Shown here piece after piece: positions 1 through 5,875 of a stretch of DNA of 21,584 nt. Positions within the stretch are counted from its first letter, which is position 1; every line of letters begins with the position of its first letter. The notes under the pieces are model-generated. The model had not been told where the DNA came from. It saw nothing but the letters and a program-made list of their open reading frames with translations, and did not search any database. Made by a program: the position numbers and the translations under genes. The DNA comes from JBFLVT01 sp036804525 (lineage in GTDB: Bacteria > Bacillota > Desulfotomaculia > Desulfotomaculales > JASEER01). Where the stretch lies: contig DAIRSE010000031.1 of the NCBI GenBank assembly GCA_036804525.1, forward strand, positions 1-21,584, written 5' to 3'.

Positions 1-2
1 CC

Positions 3-59
3 GTGCACCTGCTGAAGGTGAAAGGACACAAGAAGGAAGTCATGTCTTTCAGAATCTAA
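3..59 (+). CDS. C-terminal end of an unidentified gene (partial)
   Basis: A short open frame runs in from the left edge and stops with TAA at 57-59. It is lysine-rich and ends in KGHKKEVMSFRI. It is followed directly by a strong terminator, as expected for the end of a transcription unit. Frame 2 is also open to about position 100, so the frame choice rests on the terminator position and is uncertain. Eighteen residues are too few to name a family. Confidence 0.3.
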   Translation: MHLLKVKGHKKEVMSFRI

Positions 60-88
60 AGGACCGGATCGGTCAGCAAATCGGTGGA

Positions 89-130
89 AAAGCCCCCTAA
101 AACAGAGAAATCAGGGGGCTTTCCCTTTTT
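89..130 (+). terminator. Rho-independent terminator before the tat cluster
   Basis: A 10-bp stem (89-98 with 113-122, core AGCCCCCT/AGGGGGCT) encloses a 14-nt loop and is followed by a T tract at 126-130. It separates the upstream partial gene from the tat genes. Confidence 0.85.
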
Positions 131-151
131 GTTGCAAGAAGGAAATGCGAT

Positions 152-180
152 TTGACCGGCGAAATCTGTTGTGGTATCGT
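152..180 (+). promoter_or_regulatory. Candidate sigma-A promoter for the tat genes
   Basis: TTGACC (152-157) and TATCGT (175-180) are separated by 17 bp. The -35 matches consensus at 5 of 6 positions and the -10 at 4 of 6. It lies between the preceding terminator and the first tatA ribosome binding site, so it is well placed. Confidence 0.4.
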
Positions 181-224
181 GGACTATGGTAGTTCTCCAG
201 TCAACGAAGCAGGGAGGGGTAGGA

Positions 225-500
225 TTGTTTCCTCATATCGGTGTTCCCGAACTGATTATCATCCTTGTCGTTGCTCTTGTGATTTTTGGCCCGAAGCGGC
301 TGCCGGAGGTCGGCAGGTCGCTCGGCAAGACCATCAACGAATTTCGCCGTTCTTCCCGGGAAATGGTTGGCGACGTAACATCCAGCGTTCAGGACGTTAA
401 GCGGGAGATCGAGAGCGTCAAGGAATCCGTGTCTGTTACGAACAAAGAAGCCGCACCCGTTGCGAAAGAGAAAGAAAACGAAGCGATTAGGCAAGGATAA
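225..500 (+). CDS. tatA: Sec-independent translocase protein TatA/E (first copy)
   Basis: TatA forms the pore-like component of the twin-arginine translocase, which exports folded proteins across the cytoplasmic membrane. The protein has the standard order: a short N-terminus, one membrane segment containing PELIIILVVALVIFGP, the hinge FGPKRLPEVGRSLGK, an amphipathic helix and a charged tail, 91 aa in all. I start it at TTG 225 because GGAGG lies at 213-217 with a 7-nt gap and because the product then begins FPHIGVPEL, matching the second copy. An ATG at 171 in the same frame would add 18 residues that do not look like TatA. It is co-directional with a second tatA and with tatC. Confidence 0.93.
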   Translation: MFPHIGVPELIIILVVALVIFGPKRLPEVGRSLGKTINEFRRSSREMVGDVTSSVQDVKREIESVKESVSVTNKEAAPVAKEKENEAIRQG

Positions 501-533
501 GGCCTTCGTTGCCCAGGGAAGGGGGATGAGCGC

Positions 534-764
534 ATGTTTCCACGGATCGGCATGCCGGAACTGATCATTATCCTGGTGGTAGCGCTGATTATTTTCGGTC
601 CCGGGAAGCTTCCGGAGGCCGGTAAGGCTCTTGGCAGGACGATTAAGGAGTTCCGCAGATCTTCTCGGGATCTGATGGACGAGGCCCAGGAATCCATTCA
701 GGATGCCGAGGAAGTAAAAACCGCGGATTCCGGCAAAAAACCGGAACCAACCAAAAAGGTTTAG
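534..764 (+). CDS. tatA: Sec-independent translocase protein TatA/E (second copy)
   Basis: This is a second TatA-type subunit of 76 aa, beginning MFPRIGMPELIIIL. It has the same membrane segment, FGPGKLPEAGKALGR hinge and amphipathic helix as the copy 34 nt upstream. The two proteins are close over the first 45 or so residues and then diverge in their charged tails, which suggests a tandem duplication. No TatB-specific feature is visible. In many Gram-positive bacteria TatA does the work of both TatA and TatB, so two copies may give two roles. A GGGAAGGGGG-type ribosome binding site precedes the ATG. Confidence 0.93.
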   Translation: MFPRIGMPELIIILVVALIIFGPGKLPEAGKALGRTIKEFRRSSRDLMDEAQESIQDAEEVKTADSGKKPEPTKKV

Positions 765-790
765 GGTCGACCAAGCTCCGTCATGCCCCT

Positions 791-810
791 GAAGAGGGAC
801 TGTCCCCTTC
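791..810 (+). other. Small hairpin in the tatA-tatC gap
   Basis: GAAG-A-GGGA (791-799) can pair with TCCC-CTTC (803-810), leaving one bulged base. No T tract follows, so it is not a standard terminator. It could adjust the ratio of TatA to TatC from one transcript, but this is only a structural observation. Confidence 0.3.
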
Positions 811-866
811 TCTGAAGGTTTTGGCAGGCCCTTGAAGGGGGTTCTTGTTTGATTGGAGGCGGACGA

Positions 867-1652
867 ATGGCGAAAAACCCGGAGAAAGAGCTTTCTATTT
901 ACGATCACCTTGGTGAGCTCCGGCGTGTTATCATTATATCTCTTCTCGCGACGGTAGCCATGGCCGGTGTCTGCTATACTTTCTCCGACCGGATTATGGC
1001 TATCCTGCTGGAGCCGGTCACTGAAATGGGCTACAAAATTGTCTTTGTAGGCGTAACGGAAGCCTTGTTTACAAAGATTAAGTTGAGCCTTGCTCTGGGC
1101 TTCATCGTCGCGATGCCGGTGACACTGCAGCAGGTCTGGAGTTTTATCGCTCCGGCGCTGAGAAAAGAGGAAAAAAAGTACGCGGCCCTGTTCATCTTCG
1201 TATCATTTATCCTTTTTATAGGTGGAGTCGTTTTCGCCTTTTTTGGTGTCTACCGGATGGGGGTCAAGTTCCTCCTGCAGTTTGCCGGGCCGGAGCTGGT
1301 CCCGATGCTGACTATCGGCAACTACATTTCGTTTACTATTTCTTTCCTGGTTCCTTTCGGCTTGGTGTTCGAGCTGCCCCTGGCAAGCTTTTTCCTTTCC
1401 AAGATGGGCATTTTGACCCACGCGCTGCTGGCTAAGAACAGAAAGTATGCCTTTCTGGGAATACTTGTTATAGCTGCCGCAATCACCCCTACGCCTGACC
1501 TGTTGACAATGTCCTTTATGGCCGGTCCGATGTACCTCATGTACGAATTGAGCGTATGGATCACCCGGCTGGTCGAAAGGGGCAAGGCGCGCAAGGCCAG
1601 GGAAGAGGCGCTGGCTGAGGAAGAAGAGATAGGGGCATACCAGAGTTCATAA
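867..1652 (+). CDS. tatC: Sec-independent protein translocase TatC
   Basis: TatC is the polytopic receptor that recognises twin-arginine signal peptides and recruits TatA. The 261-aa product has the expected size and about six hydrophobic segments. It carries the hallmark N-terminal motif HLGELRR (around residues 14-20). The central part contains FVGVTEALFTKIKLSL and the proline-containing loop FIAPALRKEE; the C-terminal part has ITPTPDLLT before the last membrane segments. I choose ATG 867 over an in-frame TTG at 849 because GGAGG at 855-859 serves it well. The product ends in a Glu-rich cytoplasmic tail. It lies downstream of two tatA genes and ends at a terminator. Confidence 0.96.
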   Translation: MAKNPEKELSIYDHLGELRRVIIISLLATVAMAGVCYTFSDRIMAILLEPVTEMGYKIVFVGVTEALFTKIKLSLALGFIVAMPVTLQQVWSFIAPALRKEEKKYAALFIFVSFILFIGGVVFAFFGVYRMGVKFLLQFAGPELVPMLTIGNYISFTISFLVPFGLVFELPLASFFLSKMGILTHALLAKNRKYAFLGILVIAAAITPTPDLLTMSFMAGPMYLMYELSVWITRLVERGKARKAREEALAEEEEIGAYQSS

Positions 1653-1654
1653 GG

Positions 1655-1676
1655 GGGCTCCGTGAGAGCCCTTTTT
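1655..1676 (+). terminator. Terminator after tatC
   Basis: GGGCTC (1655-1660) pairs with GAGCCC (1666-1671) around a 5-nt loop, followed by five T at 1672-1676. The next gene starts only 30 nt later, so mdh either has its own promoter or relies on partial read-through. Confidence 0.75.
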
Positions 1677-1705
1677 GCACTAAGCTGAAGGAGGACGCAG
1701 GGAGA

Positions 1706-2638
1706 ATGGCGAGAAAGAAAATCAGTATTATCGGTGCGGGGTTTGTCGGAGCTACGGCGGCCCATTGGGCAGCGAGCAAGGAACTGGGCGATATTGTCTT
1801 GGTCGATGTCGTCGAAGGTATCCCTCAGGGCAAGGCCCTTGACTTAATGGAGGCTGCCCCGATTGAGGGTTATGACTGTAACATCGTTGGGACTAATGAC
1901 TATGCTGACACAGCTAATTCGGACGTTATCGTCATTACCGCCGGTATCGCCCGTAAGCCGGGCATGAGCAGGGATGACCTGCTTAACGTTAACGCAAAAA
2001 TAGTGCGCCAGGCAGCCAACGAGTGCGCCAGGTATTCGCCGAACGCCGTTATCGTGGTTGTCACCAATCCGCTTGACGTAATGTGCAGCGTAGCGTTGAA
2101 GGCCAGCGGATTCCTACCGAATCGTGTGCTGGGTCAGTCCGGGATTTTGGACAGCGCTCGTTTCAGGACCTTCATCGCCCTTGAACTCGGTATTTCTTTT
2201 GAAGATGTTACAACAATGGTTCTAGGCGGCCACGGCGACCACATGGTCCCGATGGTCCGGTACACCTATGCCGGCGGCATCCCCATTGAAAAGCTAATCC
2301 CGCGTGACAGGATCGAAGCGATGGTGGAACGGACGCGCAAGGGCGGCGGGGAGATTGTAAATCTTCTGAAGACCGGCAGCGCCTACTATGCGCCGGGTGC
2401 AGCAGCCATCCAGATGGTTGAAGCCATCATAAAGGATAAAAAGCGTATTCTCCCCGTAGCTGCTTATCTCAACGGCGAATACGGCGAAAAGGATATTTAC
2501 GCCGGGGTGCCGGCTGTTCTGGGAGCAAACGGCGTGGAGCGCGTTATTGAGCTCGACCTGACCGATGAAGAAACGGCAGCCCTCAAGAACTCCATCAACG
2601 CCGTGCGAGAGGTGCTCAACAGGTTGAATTTCGCCTGA
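1706..2638 (+). CDS. mdh: NAD-dependent malate dehydrogenase (LDH-like type)
   Basis: It interconverts malate and oxaloacetate with NAD in the cytoplasm. The 310-aa length is typical of the tetrameric, lactate-dehydrogenase-like bacterial enzymes. The N-terminal Rossmann motif GAGFVG spans residues 10-15, with the cofactor-binding Asp at about 34. The mobile active-site loop reads RKPGMSRDD (83-91), and its Arg at the first position is the malate-type substrate-specificity residue, where lactate dehydrogenases have Gln. The catalytic His lies in GGHGDHMVP (His about 176). AGGAGG precedes the ATG. It sits between two terminators, so it is probably monocistronic. In syntrophic and sulfate-reducing clostridia this enzyme serves C4-acid metabolism; that role here is inference. 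Confidence 0.96.
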   Translation: MARKKISIIGAGFVGATAAHWAASKELGDIVLVDVVEGIPQGKALDLMEAAPIEGYDCNIVGTNDYADTANSDVIVITAGIARKPGMSRDDLLNVNAKIVRQAANECARYSPNAVIVVVTNPLDVMCSVALKASGFLPNRVLGQSGILDSARFRTFIALELGISFEDVTTMVLGGHGDHMVPMVRYTYAGGIPIEKLIPRDRIEAMVERTRKGGGEIVNLLKTGSAYYAPGAAAIQMVEAIIKDKKRILPVAAYLNGEYGEKDIYAGVPAVLGANGVERVIELDLTDEETAALKNSINAVREVLNRLNFA

Positions 2639-2667
2639 CTTCACGCGGAACTGATTGAATACTTGGC

Positions 2668-2704
2668 AAGACCCTGCAGCTTCATTTGCTGACAGGGTCT
2701 TTTT
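2668..2704 (+). terminator. Terminator after mdh
   Basis: AAGACCCTG (2668-2676) pairs with CAGGGTCTT (2693-2701), extended inside by CAGC/GCTG with one bulged A. A T tract follows at 2700-2704. Confidence 0.88.
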
Positions 2705-2743
2705 GATTTGCCCCTGTGTAAAGAGATTTTTGGGCGAAAAGCC

Positions 2744-2771
2744 TAAAGTTCGGCCTCTGTTATGCCGATGA
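2744..2771 (+). promoter_or_regulatory. Candidate sigma-28 (SigD/FliA)-type promoter for the riboswitch transcript
   Basis: TAAAGTTC (2744-2751) is followed after 12 nt by GCCGATGA (2764-2771). This is close to the flagellar sigma consensus TAAAGTTT, about 11 nt, GCCGATAA. A start near 2778 would place the 5' end about 10 nt before the first strand of the riboswitch, which is a good fit. A sigma-A alternative is weaker: TAGAAT at 2777-2782 has no recognisable -35. A sigma factor gene lies 7.4 kb downstream in the pilus operon. Confidence 0.45.
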
Positions 2772-2788
2772 CAAGATAGAATGACAAG

Positions 2789-2897
2789 GAACAGTTTATG
2801 CCGCTAAGGGCAAAGTCATCGAAAGGTGGCGGCGCAAAGCTAAAGGGGCTAAGGCAGGGGAACCTGCTACGCCAGCCAGTTGCCGGTAAGGTTGTTC
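2789..2897 (+). ncRNA. Cyclic-di-GMP-I (GEMM) riboswitch aptamer
   Basis: The hallmark segments of the c-di-GMP-I class are present in order. GGGCAAA (2808-2814) leads into a six-pair hairpin, GTCATC/GGTGGC, capped by a GAAA tetraloop (2821-2824). Then come GCGCAAAGC (2832-2840) and a GGGGCT segment, which presumably holds the tetraloop receptor. A second hairpin GCAGG/CCTGC (2854-2858 with 2863-2867) has a GGAA loop, and the element ends with CCAGCCAGTTGCCGG. GAACA (2789-2793) and TGTTC (2893-2897) can close the basal stem. By my alignment to the Vibrio Vc2 aptamer, the position equivalent to G20 is G (2809), which favours c-di-GMP over cGAMP. The boundaries are approximate. Confidence 0.88.
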
Positions 2898-2899
2898 AG

Positions 2900-2933
2900 G
2901 CCTGCGCGCAATTGGCACGCGGGCTTTCTTGTT
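2900..2933 (+). terminator. Expression-platform terminator of the c-di-GMP riboswitch
   Basis: GCCTGCGCGC (2900-2909) pairs with GCACGCGGGC (2915-2924) with one C-A mismatch and a 5-nt loop. The sequence then runs TTTCTTGTTCT. It starts just after the aptamer and ends 16 nt before the transglutaminase start codon, so ligand binding could switch transcription. Whether c-di-GMP turns the gene on or off cannot be read safely from the sequence. Confidence 0.75.
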
Positions 2934-2949
2934 CTAGGGGGAACGGTTG

Positions 2950-3831
2950 ATGAGGATCGGCCGCGAGACTGCCTTTTGGCTCTTGGTAGTGGCGACTTTC
3001 ATCTGCTGCGTTATCATGCCGCGAGCAGCTGAGGCGGCATACTCTGTTGGCTTTAAGTCTAACGTCATAGAAATTACTTCTCCGAATCGCAATCTGATAG
3101 AACTGTCCGGTGACCTGACGGTTACCGGCAAGACCAGCTTGGAGCAGGTCTGGCTCGCGGTAAGGGGTCCCGGCGGGGAGATCGAGACCTACCCTGTTTA
3201 TCCGGTTAAGGGAAGCTTCACGCAGAAGATGAGCCTTCGTTTTGGGAAGGGTACCTACACGGTCTGGGCAGGGGACAACCCTCGGCAGTTTGACGGTACC
3301 ATCAGGTTCCAGGTCATAAACAAGGCCGAAGAGGATCGTAGGTATCTGGCTCCATCAGCATACGTTGACGCGGACGATCAGGAGATCGTAAAACTTGCGG
3401 CTTCTATCACGGCTGCCTGCAAGACGGAGACGCAAAAGGCCAGGGCCATCCACGATTGGGTGGCAGGCAACATAGTCTACGATACCGACCGGCTCACCTC
3501 GAACGACTTGAGCCTGAGCACTGCAAGCAGCACGCTTCGGGAACGCAAGGGCATCTGCAGCGGGTACGCCTTTCTGACTGCAGCCCTGGCCAGGGCGGTG
3601 GGGCTTGAGGCCCGCGTAGTTTACGGACAGGCTGCAAACGATTCCTGGATGCGTCAATATCATGCGTGGAACGAAATCAAGGTCGACGGCCGCTGGGTCC
3701 CGGTGGACACCGCCTGGGATGCCGGTTATGTGAAGGACGGCAGGTTTGTTAAACGAGTGGGGGATCGGTATTATGACAACGCCGGAGTGTTTGCAGAAAC
3801 CCATCTGGCCGACAGCTACGCTGTCTATTAG
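2950..3831 (+). CDS. Secreted transglutaminase-like cysteine protein
   Basis: This 293-aa protein has an N-terminal signal peptide (hydrophobic WLLVVATFICCVIMP, likely cleavage after AEA near residue 29). A beta-rich region follows at about 35-125 and a transglutaminase-like domain at about 140-260. The papain-like catalytic triad is visible as Cys about 203 in KGICSGYAF, His about 238 in YHAWNEIKVDGRWVPV and Asp about 253 in VDTAWD. Bacterial members of this superfamily are proteases, amidases or crosslinking enzymes, so substrate and reaction cannot be assigned. ATG 2950 is preferred over TTG 2947 because AGGGGG at 2936-2941 sits 8 nt upstream. The gene lies directly behind a c-di-GMP-I riboswitch, which points to a surface, motility or biofilm role. 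Its nearest neighbours are sortase and pilus genes. Confidence 0.88.
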   Translation: MRIGRETAFWLLVVATFICCVIMPRAAEAAYSVGFKSNVIEITSPNRNLIELSGDLTVTGKTSLEQVWLAVRGPGGEIETYPVYPVKGSFTQKMSLRFGKGTYTVWAGDNPRQFDGTIRFQVINKAEEDRRYLAPSAYVDADDQEIVKLAASITAACKTETQKARAIHDWVAGNIVYDTDRLTSNDLSLSTASSTLRERKGICSGYAFLTAALARAVGLEARVVYGQAANDSWMRQYHAWNEIKVDGRWVPVDTAWDAGYVKDGRFVKRVGDRYYDNAGVFAETHLADSYAVY

Positions 3832-3840
3832 ATGGTAAGG

Positions 3841-3930
3841 ATGAAGTCCGAGGACAAGTACTGCGATACAGATCCCAAGGCCTATATTTTGGGTCAAGTC
3901 GTAGTGGACAAACAGTCAAAACAAAGATAA
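3841..3930 (+). CDS. Possible 29-aa small protein
   Basis: An ATG-to-TAA frame encodes a hydrophilic peptide beginning MKSEDKYCDTDPKAY. AAGG lies directly against the start codon, which is poor spacing. The frame overlaps the promoter candidate at 3905-3933. No family is recognised. It could be a real leftover of the transglutaminase transcript or chance. Confidence 0.2.
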   Translation: MKSEDKYCDTDPKAYILGQVVVDKQSKQR

Positions 3931-3933
3931 AAT
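3905..3933 (+). promoter_or_regulatory. Sigma-A-type promoter for the leader RNA and pilD-sortase unit
   Basis: TGGACA (3905-3910) and TAAAAT (3928-3933) are spaced by exactly 17 bp, each 5 of 6 to consensus. Transcription would start near 3940, giving a leader of about 100 nt before a terminator. Confidence 0.6.
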
Positions 3934-3939
3934 TCTTGG

Positions 3940-4073
3940 TGAAAGCGGGAATTTGCGGGAAGCCGGATTGGTTTTCCCGACGGGGAGCATTGCACGTGAC
4001 TGGTGAATGGGTACCTGAATTACCGCGAAAATGTCAAGGCAACCGACCTGAGTCAAGGTCGGTTTGATATTTT
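3940..4073 (+). ncRNA. Unidentified structured leader RNA with terminator
   Basis: This is the segment between a good promoter and a terminator at 4041-4073, with no convincing coding frame. GCGGGAA occurs twice (3945-3951 and 3955-3961), and either copy could pair with the single TTCCCG at about 3974-3979, giving two alternative hairpins. The second is extended by GCC/GGT. I do not recognise a known riboswitch class. It may be a cis-regulatory leader of the downstream zinc-ribbon/prepilin peptidase/sortase genes or a small RNA. Confidence 0.45.
4041..4073 (+). terminator. Terminator or attenuator before the prepilin peptidase unit
   Basis: AACCGACCT (4041-4049) pairs perfectly with AGGTCGGTT (4056-4064) over a 6-nt loop, followed by TGATATTTT. 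It lies 36 nt before the next start codon. Confidence 0.75.
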
Positions 4074-4108
4074 GCCCTTTTGTTTTATCTTTGAGGAGCA
4101 GGAGATTA

Positions 4109-4293
4109 ATGCAAGATAAGACCGACCAAAGCCCTTCCGGAACGGCCTCCCGGGAGACCGGAAGGCAAACAGGTGTCTTTGCAACAAGCTGATTTGTGTA
4201 GTCAACGGCGACGATATCAAGATCAAGTGCAACAAGTGCAAACGGCTGGTAACCATCCGCACGAAGGGCATTGTAGGTGTGGAGTTCAAATAA
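4109..4293 (+). pseudogene. Small zinc-ribbon (Com-like) protein gene, apparently frameshifted
   Basis: An ATG at 4109 with a purine-rich AGGAGCAGGAGA upstream opens a frame of 27 codons that stops at 4190-4192. A second frame, shifted by -1, carries on through RCLCNKLICVV and IKIKCNKCKRLV and ends at TAA 4291. The second part has a CxC...CNKC cysteine pattern like the short Com-family zinc ribbons, but it has no ATG, GTG or TTG start. Joining the two frames between about 4160 and 4190 would give one protein of about 60 residues. This could be a real inactivating frameshift, a sequencing error or recoding. The gene lies between the leader terminator and the prepilin peptidase. The family resemblance is by eye only. 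Confidence 0.5.
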
Positions 4294-4346
4294 CGAACTC
4301 TCCCGGTTACTGATACACTTAAGGATCTTTGGCTGGGGACTTAACG

Positions 4347-4880
4347 ATGATCGATGTGCTTGTTATCCTGCTGGTTAGCATCGGCCTGGCCTGGGATTTG
4401 CGCACAAACCGTATTCCCAACTGGCTGACTTTTTCGGGGATGGCGGCCGGCCTGGCCGTTAACGGGTTTCTCGGCGGTTGGTCCGGTCTGCTTCTGAGCG
4501 CCAAGGGTCTACTGATCGGCCTTTTCATTCTTTTTATTCCCTTTGCCTTAGGCGGTCTGGGCGGGGGGGACGTTAAGCTGCTGGGTGCCGTCGGCGCTCT
4601 GAAGGGAACCGGCTTTATCCTCTCGGCGGTATTGCTGACCGCCCTTTGGGGCGGGGTAGTGGCTTTGCTGGCTCTTATCATCAGCAGGCGTTTTAAACGC
4701 CTTAACGATTTTCTTACGGGAGTCAAACTGTTTGTCTATACCAGGGGGAAGATTGGGCATAACGTGATGCTCCCCGACGAAGAAGTCAGGGCCAAAGACC
4801 GCCTTGTTGTGCCTTATGGAATCGCCATTTTCCTGGGTACGGTTTCGGCTTATTTCATAACCCTGCCGATTCCCGCATAA
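4347..4880 (+). CDS. Prepilin peptidase, A24 domain only
   Basis: This integral membrane aspartate protease cleaves the positively charged leader from type IV prepilins at G|F. The 177-aa product consists of hydrophobic segments and contains both catalytic signatures: Asp 17 in WDLRTNRIPN and Asp 75 in GGGDVKLLG. It lacks the N-terminal cytoplasmic domain with paired CxxC motifs that PilD/GspO enzymes use for N-methylation, so it is of the shorter CpaA/TadV-like size. ATG 4347 is chosen because the product then starts like its family; a TTG at 4329 would add six residues. Its substrates are presumably the five GFTLVE or PilX-type prepilins encoded downstream. Confidence 0.9.
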   Translation: MIDVLVILLVSIGLAWDLRTNRIPNWLTFSGMAAGLAVNGFLGGWSGLLLSAKGLLIGLFILFIPFALGGLGGGDVKLLGAVGALKGTGFILSAVLLTALWGGVVALLALIISRRFKRLNDFLTGVKLFVYTRGKIGHNVMLPDEEVRAKDRLVVPYGIAIFLGTVSAYFITLPIPA

Positions 4881-4882
4881 GG

Positions 4883-4957
4883 ATGAGCAAGCGTACGCGC
4901 TATGTTCAGAGAACGTATTCCGGTAGACGGCGCGGCTCGCGCCGCGTCAGGGTGTAA
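4883..4957 (+). CDS. Possible 24-aa arginine-rich peptide
   Basis: A frame opens two nucleotides after the prepilin peptidase stop, with TAAGG overlapping that stop as a weak ribosome binding site. It encodes 24 residues, about half of them Arg or Lys (SGRRRGSRRVRV at the end). The DNA contains a strong palindrome, GACGGCGCG/CGCCGCGTC (4926-4948), which may alone explain the arginine codons. Without homologues this is only a candidate. Confidence 0.2.
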   Translation: MSKRTRYVQRTYSGRRRGSRRVRV

Positions 4958-4980
4958 TGCGAAACTGAAGGAGACCTAAA

Positions 4981-5583
4981 ATGCTCCGCAGGAAAAGATT
5001 CATTCTGATTATCAGCGGTTTGTTGATCGTAGCGGGGGTATTGCTGATGCTTTACCCCTTTTTTACCGACATTCGAGCCCGGGTTTACCAGCGACATGCC
5101 CTGGAGCGGATTGAACAGCAGGCTGAAGTAGAAAACCCCGTGATCAGCGAGATTAACGCCGTTCCTGGAGAACATCGCAACACGACCCCTGCAACGGAAT
5201 TTAATGACTTTATTATCGAAATTCCTAAAATAGCGTTAAAGGCTGTGGTCTTGAAAGGTACGGCTCCCCAAACCTTGAGCAAAGGGCCGGGGTGGTATGA
5301 GCAGTCGGCTTTGCCGGGGCAGGGCAATACGGCGATTGCGGGACACCGTACAATGTACGGCGGGTGGTTTAAGCATATCGATAAGCTGGTTGAAGGCGAC
5401 AACATCTTTTTAACGGGCGACGGGAAGCGTTTTGTTTATGCGGTTGAATATGTAAAGGTCGTACCTGCGACTGATTGGCGCGCCATCAAGGCAACTGATA
5501 CTTCCGTTTTGACGCTGACAACCTGCCATCCGTCAGGAAAAGTGAATCGTTTGGTCGTGAGAGCTAAGTTGATTGACGGCTAG
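4981..5583 (+). CDS. Sortase, class D/E-like
   Basis: Sortases are membrane-anchored transpeptidases that cut a C-terminal sorting signal and attach surface proteins to peptidoglycan or to each other. The 200-aa protein has one N-terminal membrane anchor (FILIISGLLIVAGVLLMLYP) and a catalytic domain. The triad is His 122 in AIAGHRTMYG, Cys 182 in LTLTTCHPSG and Arg 194 in LVVRAKL. The TLTTCHP form of the cysteine motif and the compact size suggest class D or E. An AAGGAGA ribosome binding site precedes the ATG. No LPXTG-type sorting signal is visible in the proteins of this window, so its substrate must lie elsewhere or be atypical. Confidence 0.93.
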   Translation: MLRRKRFILIISGLLIVAGVLLMLYPFFTDIRARVYQRHALERIEQQAEVENPVISEINAVPGEHRNTTPATEFNDFIIEIPKIALKAVVLKGTAPQTLSKGPGWYEQSALPGQGNTAIAGHRTMYGGWFKHIDKLVEGDNIFLTGDGKRFVYAVEYVKVVPATDWRAIKATDTSVLTLTTCHPSGKVNRLVVRAKLIDG

Positions 5584-5725
5584 CGCAGGCAAGCGGTCGA
5601 TGTGGATGTAGTTCAGGACTGTTATATTCCGGCAGCAAGGTAACTAAAAATTAAAAAAGCTGCAAAAGAATAAAGAAAGATGTCGATATGTGTTGATCAT
5701 GGGCTTGCCAGTCCCGTTTTAGGTA

Positions 5726-5752
5726 TTGACAAGCTTGTTTAGCTGCTATAAT
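5726..5752 (+). promoter_or_regulatory. Consensus sigma-A hexamers before the pilus operon leader
   Basis: TTGACA (5726-5731) and TATAAT (5747-5752) are both perfect but are spaced by 15 bp, two less than ideal. Transcription would begin near 5759. The next terminator is at 5843-5872, giving a short leader RNA. Confidence 0.65.
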
Positions 5753-5758
5753 TTGGCG

Positions 5759-5872
5759 ATAAATTGTACATTGGGCACCAAGAGGAAGCAAAGAAGTGTG
5801 GTTTGTAATTGGGCACTTTGAACCGCACCGAGCTGGCAGTGCAACCGGCCTCAGATGTTGGGGCCGGTTTTT
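5759..5872 (+). ncRNA. Unidentified short leader RNA ending in a terminator
   Basis: About 115 nt lie between a strong promoter and a terminator, without a coding frame. ATTGGGCAC occurs twice (5770-5778 and 5808-5816), and GTG-containing segments at about 5796 and 5838 can pair with either copy, so alternative folds are possible. The final part, GCTGGCAGTGCAACCGG, loosely recalls the 3' half of GEMM RNAs, but the CGCAAAGC core and the GAAA tetraloop hairpin are absent. I therefore do not call it a c-di-GMP riboswitch. It may attenuate transcription into pilB, 240 nt downstream. Confidence 0.45.
5843..5872 (+). terminator. Terminator or attenuator upstream of pilB
   Basis: AACCGGCC (5843-5850) pairs with GGCCGGTT (5862-5869) over an 11-nt loop, followed by a T run to 5872 and then ATATT. 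Confidence 0.8.
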
Positions 5873-5875
5873 ATA

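Noticed and set aside
171..224. Upstream ATG start for the first tatA
   Set aside because: It would add 18 residues unlike TatA and lacks a ribosome binding site, whereas TTG 225 has one and matches the paralogue.
201..908. Long minus-strand open frame across the tatA genes
   Set aside because: It is the reverse shadow of two clear TatA genes; the protein is low in family-like features and crosses their ribosome binding sites and gap.
5759..5872. Leader before pilB as a c-di-GMP riboswitch
   Set aside because: The 3' end is faintly similar, but the CGCAAAGC core and the GAAA-capped hairpin are missing.
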